Notes under the pieces: model-generated
Database searches by the model: none
What the model saw: only the letters and a program-made list of their open reading frames with translations
Told to the model about the DNA's origin: nothing
Part shown: piece by piece, positions 56,678 through 61,429 of the stretch
How positions within the stretch are numbered: the stretch's first letter is position 1
Layout: each line of letters opens with the position of its first letter
Assembly (NCBI GenBank): GCA_029263015.1
Contig: JAJCYI010000199.1
Coordinates: 1-61,429, forward strand
Direction: 5' to 3'
DNA: 61,429 bases
DNA from: Saprospiraceae bacterium
GTDB lineage: Bacteria; Bacteroidota; Bacteroidia; Chitinophagales; Saprospiraceae
Translations under genes and position numbers: made by a program

Positions 56678-58666
56678 TTACTCGCTTTCTGCGGAGATCA
56701 CCACAATCGCCGCGTTGACATTAGTCCCGGAGTTTTTGAACGACCCCGAGGGCAGGTCGACCCATGCGTCGGCGAGGGGTTCCAGTGCCTTACGCTGTCG
56801 TGGCCCGTTGGCGACCACCGAGACCAGGATCCCGCCCGCATTTAACATTTTCCGGGCGTGCAATACGTGCTTGATATCAGCCGTCTTGCCGAATGGTGGA
56901 TTCATTACGATTCGGTCAAAGGTGCCCAGGTCGCCATTGCATTCCAAAAAGTCACCACAGCGAACGTCGACCTCGGGAAATCGATCTCGGAGTGAATCGA
57001 CCAGTTGTAGGTTAATCTCTACTGCCGTCACATCAGCGCCGTCAGGCAACTTTGCGAGCAACGAACCCGTGCCCGCCGAGGGTTCTAGTATGCGATGCTC
57101 GAAGTGGACACGCCCTAGCTCGGAGACTACCTTATAGGCCAAGTCCTCTGGCGTGGCAAACAATTGAGGGGCGGAAACCGACTTGACGATCGGATTGCCC
57201 GAACGGAGAGAATGCCGCAGGTTGTCGTACTCGCGGGCCTCGGTGTCGTTGTCGTATCGCTCGCGGGCAGCCGCTGTTGCTTCCAGGTCTGCTATAGTAG
57301 AGGCGTCGTCTCGCTTCGGCCCTGGAGTCTTGGCCGCTGCCCGCTTCGGTGGTAGCGTCTCTTTCTGGTCGGTCAGGAAGACTATTCCCGACGTTCCCAT
57401 TCGCGAGACATAACGCATTCGATGCGTGCCATCGACTAGCTTCGTACCTTTATTGTCCCGATAGATTTTGGCCCATTCGGCTTTGGTCATTTCGAGTTGT
57501 CCCGCGGTGTAAAACTCGCCGGGGTGGTACATATTTTCGATTTCCGCGGACTCCCGTCGGTAGTTGCAGAGAGGCGGTTTTGTGGGCTTGGGCACGTTAT
57601 CCGCAGGCGGCTGATAGTCCGTGATTTTTTCGACCTTTACAATCCTGGGCCAGCTTTTGTTGTCCGTGCTGACGCTGGTGATTTCGCCGCCGCTCTTGTT
57701 GATCCTCAGAATAGTGAGCCAGAAAACGCCTAGCGTGCAGATAGCTTTGACTTTGCCGCCTACTTTCAGATTGTGATTGGTGGCAGCGATGCCGCCCGAC
57801 TCTTCGAGTAGTGCCGATTCGTAGGCGATTCGGTTTGTGTAGTGTTCGACCCATCGCAGGCGATTGCTAATCCCTCGCTCGTAGGCTGGTACTGCTATGT
57901 CGCGGGCTTGCTCGGGAGTAACGACGCCGTCCTCAATGGCACTCCAGAGACTCATCGAGCCCTCGTATTGCGAGATAGGAAGATCGCGAGGATATTCTTC
58001 GAGAGAGAACGACCAGGAAATGTGACCGTGGTTAGCAATCGCCAACGCACTTTCACGGGTGATTTCGCCCGCTGTCCAAAGGTCAATATATTTAGTTGCG
58101 TGGCTTTGCTCCTTCGTCACCTTTCTGAGGTCCGCCTTCAGTCGCTTAATTCGACGAGATCGAACCGCAGGCGTTTCTTTGTACTTCGCGGAACTGATCG
58201 CACCCTCGGCCCGAGCGGCCCAGTAGTTCGCCGTATCCCACATTTTGAGCGATCGCCGCATACCGTTATCTATTCTCGCGGCGTCTTTTCTCGCCCGCTT
58301 CTCGCTGTGATGGCCCACTAGGATTGGCTGACCGAAGGGGATCCCGCTGGCGATGGCGTCGACACCGGCCCGCGCCGAACGAGCATCGGAACGTCGGGCA
58401 TCGCTGTAGCCGTCAAACCTTTCGGCCCGTTCTTCGGCTCGCTCGACTAAGCTGGTATCTTCGTCGCCGACATCGCCAGCGAATTCGATCGCGATATCTT
58501 CGCGATGTGGTGTCCACATGGGAGCGACGAATAGCTCTTGCTTGGGTGCCCACTTGTAGCCAGCGGCCCGTAATCGGTCGTAGTCCGATCGCGCGAATCT
58601 GTACGCAGGATAGATCCTGAGTTTATTGTCGTCGGGCGAGTAAGTGGCGTCATGGTCATGTGTCAT
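56678..58666 (-). CDS. DUF3560 protein with C-terminal adenine methyltransferase
   Basis: 662 aa. The first 200 or so residues (RIYPAYRFARSDYDRLRAAG, then KWAPKQELFVAPMWTP) fit DUF3560, found on plasmids and phages with anti-restriction and replication genes. The C-terminal 190 residues form an N6-adenine-type methyltransferase: LEPSAGTGSLL (motif I, about 527-537) and MNPPFGKT (NPPF, about 589). It likely alters the phage DNA or a mimic target to escape restriction. It shares a probable operon with the polyvalent protein. Confidence 0.78.
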   Translation of the reverse strand: MTHDHDATYSPDDNKLRIYPAYRFARSDYDRLRAAGYKWAPKQELFVAPMWTPHREDIAIEFAGDVGDEDTSLVERAEERAERFDGYSDARRSDARSARAGVDAIASGIPFGQPILVGHHSEKRARKDAARIDNGMRRSLKMWDTANYWAARAEGAISSAKYKETPAVRSRRIKRLKADLRKVTKEQSHATKYIDLWTAGEITRESALAIANHGHISWSFSLEEYPRDLPISQYEGSMSLWSAIEDGVVTPEQARDIAVPAYERGISNRLRWVEHYTNRIAYESALLEESGGIAATNHNLKVGGKVKAICTLGVFWLTILRINKSGGEITSVSTDNKSWPRIVKVEKITDYQPPADNVPKPTKPPLCNYRRESAEIENMYHPGEFYTAGQLEMTKAEWAKIYRDNKGTKLVDGTHRMRYVSRMGTSGIVFLTDQKETLPPKRAAAKTPGPKRDDASTIADLEATAAARERYDNDTEAREYDNLRHSLRSGNPIVKSVSAPQLFATPEDLAYKVVSELGRVHFEHRILEPSAGTGSLLAKLPDGADVTAVEINLQLVDSLRDRFPEVDVRCGDFLECNGDLGTFDRIVMNPPFGKTADIKHVLHARKMLNAGGILVSVVANGPRQRKALEPLADAWVDLPSGSFKNSGTNVNAAIVVISAESE

Positions 58667-58667
58667 T

Positions 58668-58958
58668 TTACACCTCGCAGAGAAAAGTACCTGGGGCCAA
58701 CCCTGTTAGTTTCTCGGTTTCGATTCGGGCGACGTCGACCATCGATTTCATGTCGGATGACTTGTAGCCGCCTCGGGCTTCGGCCCAAGACTCGAATGAC
58801 CTGCCGGGGCCTCTCCAGGCATTATGAGAGGCATTATTGCAGGTGACGTTGATTCGGCCATCCCGCTCGAAGTAAGCGATCGACGCGGTTTTTTTCTCGG
58901 TGGCCAATTCAAAAAAGACCATGCCGTGTTCGCGTGAATGCCGGAGAATCTGAATCAT
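58668..58958 (-). CDS. Hypothetical protein
   Basis: 96 aa. Beta-strand N-terminal half (HGMVFFELATEKKTASIAYF) and a helical C-terminal half with AWRGPGRSFESWAEARGGYK. It ends 1 bp before the methyltransferase and overlaps the previous gene by ATGA. A small regulatory or anti-restriction protein is possible; nothing specific is visible. Confidence 0.55.
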   Translation of the reverse strand: MIQILRHSREHGMVFFELATEKKTASIAYFERDGRINVTCNNASHNAWRGPGRSFESWAEARGGYKSSDMKSMVDVARIETEKLTGLAPGTFLCEV

Positions 58959-59176
58959 GCCGCACCTCCACTATCTTTGAGCTCACCGTGGTTATGCAGA
59001 TTGCAAATTTGGCTTGCAGCGAGCAGCTGATTAGGACCGTCGTCGACTCCGATCTCATAGACGATCTCTCCGCAGTACAGGGTAACCACCCGCAGGACTT
59101 CGCCGCTGTGGCGGTAGTAGCTCAGGTAGTGGTCAGTCACCAACACCAGATCGTTTTTCCGAAACATCGTGACCAT
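58955..59176 (-). CDS. Small SH3-like protein, first gene of leftward operon
   Basis: 73 aa from the ATG ending at 59176 (ggaggg ribosome site), preferred over the upstream start that would lie further into the leader. Strand-rich (NDLVLVTDHYLSYYRHSG, then VVTLYCGEIVYEIGVDDG) as in small SH3-like barrels. First gene after the repressed promoter. Unknown role. Confidence 0.55.
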   Translation of the reverse strand: MVTMFRKNDLVLVTDHYLSYYRHSGEVLRVVTLYCGEIVYEIGVDDGPNQLLAASQICNLHNHGELKDSGGAA

Positions 59177-59256
59177 GGCTTCAACCCTCCAGAGAAGAGG
59201 AACCCAGCCGAAAGGCCGGAGAAAAGGAGAGGGCAACAAACCTAACCCCCATTACT

Positions 59257-59285
59257 ATAATACGGCACTGCCGTATAACCTGCAA
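59257..59285 (-). promoter_or_regulatory. Leftward promoter with operator palindrome
   Basis: On the minus strand: ttgcag (59280-59285), 17-bp spacer, tattat (59257-59262). The spacer contains most of the 17-bp perfect palindrome atacggcactgccgtat (59260-59276), so a bound repressor would block RNA polymerase. Transcripts would begin near 59250 and lead into the 58955 gene. Confidence 0.65.
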
Positions 59286-59315
59286 TAGGGGAAATGGAGT
59301 ATTTCGGGAAAACAC

Positions 59316-59345
59316 TTGATTATTTTCCAACACATGCCGTATTAT
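59316..59345 (+). promoter_or_regulatory. Repressor promoter with operator half-site
   Basis: ttgatt (59316-59321), 18-bp spacer, tattat (59340-59345). The half-site tgccgtat (59335-59342) overlaps the -10 box, so the repressor may control its own gene. The expected start of transcription is about 59352, the A of the start codon. Confidence 0.6.
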
Positions 59346-59351
59346 GGCGAC

Positions 59352-59582
59352 ATGGGCGAAGGATCACGAAAACCGGGTCGTCCCCGATCGAAAAGACGTC
59401 GAGGGAAACTGGCCAAGCAGATCATCGCGCTACGCGATCACCTCGGGGAGAGTCCCGAGAAGTTTGGCGACCGGTTTTGCCGCTCGGGCCGGTCGGTCGA
59501 AGACTGGGAGCAAGAACGGCGTGTGCCTGACAGACTGGTTGTGCAGATGATCGAAAAACTGGCAGCCAGGCGGCTAAGGTAG
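59352..59582 (+). CDS. XRE-type repressor, probably leaderless
   Basis: 76 aa from ATG 59352. A basic N-terminal arm (KPGRPRSKRRRGKLAKQ) precedes an HTH of the XRE kind: IIALRDHLGESPEKFGDRF, then CRSGRSVEDWEQERRVPD, with the VEDWE recognition-helix end. The -10 box lies only 6 bp upstream, leaving no room for a Shine-Dalgarno, so the mRNA is probably leaderless, as in lambda cI. It would hold the leftward operon off in the lysogen. Confidence 0.68.
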   Translation: MGEGSRKPGRPRSKRRRGKLAKQIIALRDHLGESPEKFGDRFCRSGRSVEDWEQERRVPDRLVVQMIEKLAARRLR

Positions 59583-59733
59583 GGTGGTTGCTACCACTTG
59601 TAGCAAGCCACTGTGTAGATAGGGGTAGTTTAACCCCCATCTTGTAAGGTTTACGATTTTACCCACGAGGGGTAACGACTTGCGCTACGGCACAAGGTTT
59701 GCGTCTTGGGTAAGACAGGAACCAGAGGATAGC

Positions 59734-59943
59734 ATGCTTAGGGTGTTAGGGATAACCAAGGCTGGAAATGCAATCGTTGATACCGAAGGTCTATACCGGG
59801 TGATTATCCATCCGGGTGAGGAAATCGTCGAAGAGCTACTCAATGCCGAGGAGGCCGCCGGATATGCCGACGCCTATAACGGTTGCGTGACTGGCCGGCG
59901 GGCTGAAGTCATTGGTTACTCAGCCCATTGCGCATCGAGTTGA
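59734..59943 (+). CDS. Small hypothetical protein beside integrase
   Basis: 69 aa from ATG 59734 with agagga upstream; an upstream TTG at 59680 would add 18 residues. Mixed alpha/beta (VLGITKAGNAIVDTEG, then IVEELLNAEEAAGYADAY). Its 3' end overlaps the convergent integrase gene by 28 bp. The 151-bp gap before it holds several small hairpins. It could be a second lysogeny gene; no family recognised. Confidence 0.5.
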   Translation: MLRVLGITKAGNAIVDTEGLYRVIIHPGEEIVEELLNAEEAAGYADAYNGCVTGRRAEVIGYSAHCASS

Positions 59944-61172
59944 CGCGCGATTTCTTCGAGCTCGTGGAGCTGCGCTTCGTCGTAGATGCTCGTCGTATCC
60001 AGGTGCCGATGCCCCGCCCATCGCTGTGCTTTCTGTCGGCCTAGTTTCGCCGAGACGTAGGTGACGATGGCATGGCGCAGCTGGTTTGGGAAAAACTTCT
60101 CTATTTTGACTTTAGCCTGCTTAGCGTGCTCAAGTCCGCGATTGACGGCGCGTCGGTAAGAGTCGGTCGTGTACTTTTCACCGGTCTTTATTTTCTTTAC
60201 CCTGCGCTGCCGTAATAGCTTTTGTTTTTCAAGACGTTTCACCTCGCATGGGTAGCGAGGTGTCTTTCGGTCCTTCCCTGCGTTTTGCTGTTGCTTCGCA
60301 CGCGACCAGGACACCGAATCCATGGGGCGAAAAATATAGTCCGTGGGATTTTTAAGCATCCAGGGACGTAAGATTTTCTGAGCCGTGACCGGGATGGCTT
60401 TTACAAGCGTGATGTCACGCCAATCGCTCTTATGGTACTCGGGCGAGTACCACCAAATGTCTCCAGACCTATCAATATCGCAGACGCGCATGGCACAGAC
60501 CTCGCCGGGGCGCATGCCGCAAAGATATTGAATCTTCAGCATGGCTCCGACGGTGGGGGATATGAACGGCAACAAAGCCTCGATCGATTCGGGGCAAGCG
60601 GGCCGAACCTTGGGGGCCTCTTTCACGCCGAGTTCTCCGCGTTGCAGTCCGCGGACGCACGTCAATTTATGATAGAGGTCTGATGGGACGAGCTCCTCGC
60701 TGCATGCCCACCGAAAAAATCGTTTGATCCTGGACGTGTTGTGGTTGATATGCGAGCGGGCGTAATCGTCCTTGGCCATCGATCGTTGGATCGTCTTGAG
60801 CGACTTGGGGCCGAACTCGACAGCCAATTCACTGCCGTACAGATCGACTAGCGGGATCAAGGCGCACCGCATGCTATCGTACTCTTTTGATAGCACTCCG
60901 TTGCGCAGATAATGCTCTTGGGCGTACTCATCGTAGGCGAGCACCAGCTCCGCGAGATTGCTTGTGGAGGTAACCGCCGGGATATCTTTAGCAAGTTCCT
61001 GCTCTTGGCAGACTTCGAGTTTTTTTAGGAATCGACGATAGGCAACTTTGCTTTCTTCCGACCCGTACTTGCCGAGGTACATCCGCTTCGATTTACTGGC
61101 GATCAGTCGATGGTAGACGAACGCCTGGCCATTGGAATGGCGACGGTACGAGGGCACAGCTTGACGCGCCAT
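59916..61172 (-). CDS. int: Tyrosine integrase
   Basis: 418 aa from the ATG ending at 61172 (ggag upstream; a start 4 codons earlier also exists). Catalytic residues by position: R221 in LCGMRPGE, R366 in NQLRH, H388 in WAGHRH, Y397 in TSIYDE. In box II the first residue is Asn (N363) instead of His, as in other planctomycete integrases I recall. The N-terminal half carries the core-binding SAM-like domain (about 70-165). It sits next to attR and recombines the phage with the tRNA-Ala gene. Confidence 0.92.
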   Translation of the reverse strand: MARQAVPSYRRHSNGQAFVYHRLIASKSKRMYLGKYGSEESKVAYRRFLKKLEVCQEQELAKDIPAVTSTSNLAELVLAYDEYAQEHYLRNGVLSKEYDSMRCALIPLVDLYGSELAVEFGPKSLKTIQRSMAKDDYARSHINHNTSRIKRFFRWACSEELVPSDLYHKLTCVRGLQRGELGVKEAPKVRPACPESIEALLPFISPTVGAMLKIQYLCGMRPGEVCAMRVCDIDRSGDIWWYSPEYHKSDWRDITLVKAIPVTAQKILRPWMLKNPTDYIFRPMDSVSWSRAKQQQNAGKDRKTPRYPCEVKRLEKQKLLRQRRVKKIKTGEKYTTDSYRRAVNRGLEHAKQAKVKIEKFFPNQLRHAIVTYVSAKLGRQKAQRWAGHRHLDTTSIYDEAQLHELEEIARQLDAQWAE

Positions 61173-61192
61173 GGTAAGCTCCACAGTCTAGG

Positions 61193-61214
61193 TTGGGTGT
61201 CGCACGACACCCAA
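61193..61214. promoter_or_regulatory. Inverted repeat near attR, candidate arm site
   Basis: ttgggtgtcg (61193-61202) and cgacacccaa (61205-61214) form a perfect repeat with a 2-nt loop, followed by cgacacctag (61215-61224). The core is shared with the repeat at 260-281. It lies upstream of the integrase start, so it might also control int. Confidence 0.5.
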
Positions 61215-61288
61215 CGACACCTAGTGAGCTGTCGCGCCGCCGAGCAATTGGCGGGATGCTATCTCTAGCTAGTGACAGGAGTTACGTA

Positions 61289-61335
61289 GAGTGGAGCCGA
61301 GGGGGATCGAACCCCTGACCTCCGGCTTGCAAAGC
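61289..61335 (-). repeat. attR: 47-bp repeat inside tRNA-Ala
   Basis: Identical to 95-141. It covers the 3' part of the intact tRNA gene, from the anticodon loop to just past the discriminator base, so integration left the gene whole on this side. Confidence 0.93.
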
Positions 61336-61364
61336 CGGCGCTCTCCCAGCTGAGCTACGGCCCC
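61292..61364 (-). tRNA. tRNA-Ala(UGC), integration target
   Basis: Minus-strand tRNA, 73 nt, with GGGGCCG/CGGCTCC acceptor stem, CCGGC/GCCGG anticodon stem and UGC anticodon (61329-61331), discriminator A, no encoded CCA. All four arms pair normally. It is the host attachment gene restored by the element. Confidence 0.97.
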
Positions 61365-61429
61365 AGGAGAAAATGAAATGGCTTCTGAAGGGCCCTAAAT
61401 TTGACAACGGCCCACCATCCATCTTTGAG

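Noticed and set aside
1-61429. CRISPR array or insertion sequence
   Set aside because: No set of regularly spaced repeats and no transposase was seen; the tandem repeats at 16279 and 17496 are inside coding frames.

Overview
The window is almost exactly one integrated temperate tailed phage (or a close relative) of a planctomycete. A 47-bp direct repeat, the 3' part of a tRNA-Ala(UGC) gene, lies at 95-141 and again at 61289-61335, inside the intact tRNA at the right end. A tyrosine recombinase is encoded next to the right copy. About 94 bases of flank remain on each side. Planctomycete ancestry is suggested by a DUF1580-type protein, a zinc-ribbon membrane protein of planctomycete style and the integrase type. 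No gene outside the element is visible, so genus-level assignment is not possible.

Layout. 0.3-1.5 kb (minus): two cargo genes by attL. 1.7-19.7 kb (plus): early region of densely packed, mostly ATGA-coupled genes: small zinc ribbons, a RecE-like exonuclease with a probable recombination partner, a C5 methyltransferase, an ASCH-like protein, a DUF1376 replication protein, a RuvC-like resolvase, an Rmf/CrpP-like protein, a HerA-like ATPase, a regulator carrying an RNA polymerase alpha-CTD-like domain, a Dam-like methyltransferase and many small unknowns. 19.8 kb: a phage tRNA with CAU anticodon. 19.9-24.5 kb: a cassette of secreted and membrane proteins (serine protease, papain-like protease, thioredoxin lipoprotein, small membrane proteins) that I propose is the lysis module. 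24.5-26.6 kb: beta-helix and LamG adhesins. 26.7-51.7 kb: packaging, head and tail genes (TerS/TerL, DUF935 portal fused to an inorganic-pyrophosphatase-like domain, protease/scaffold, decoration, major capsid, connector, tail tube, frameshifted tail chaperone, short tape-measure candidate, large tail proteins). 51.7-59.2 kb (minus): a probable operon with a 1255-aa polyvalent protein (two ParB-like domains and a zeta-toxin kinase), a DUF3560-adenine methyltransferase and small genes. 59.2-59.6 kb: an operator-promoter region with a small XRE-type repressor that appears leaderless. 59.7-61.2 kb: a small gene and the integrase.

How it fits together. The repressor probably binds a 17-bp palindrome lying between the -35 and -10 boxes of the leftward promoter and a half-site in its own promoter, controlling the minus-strand operon. 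Late expression on the plus strand passes several strong intrinsic terminators (19.7, 27.8, 30.7, 34.4 and 37.9 kb), two of which share an identical 20-nt leader hairpin, suggesting regulated termination. The most novel points are the protease/thioredoxin lysis candidate with no recognisable peptidoglycan hydrolase, the alpha-CTD regulator, the portal-InPase fusion, the polyvalent zeta protein, the initiator-like tRNA and a family of palindromic repeats inserted in frame in a signal peptide. All functional calls come from reading motifs by eye; no database search was run.
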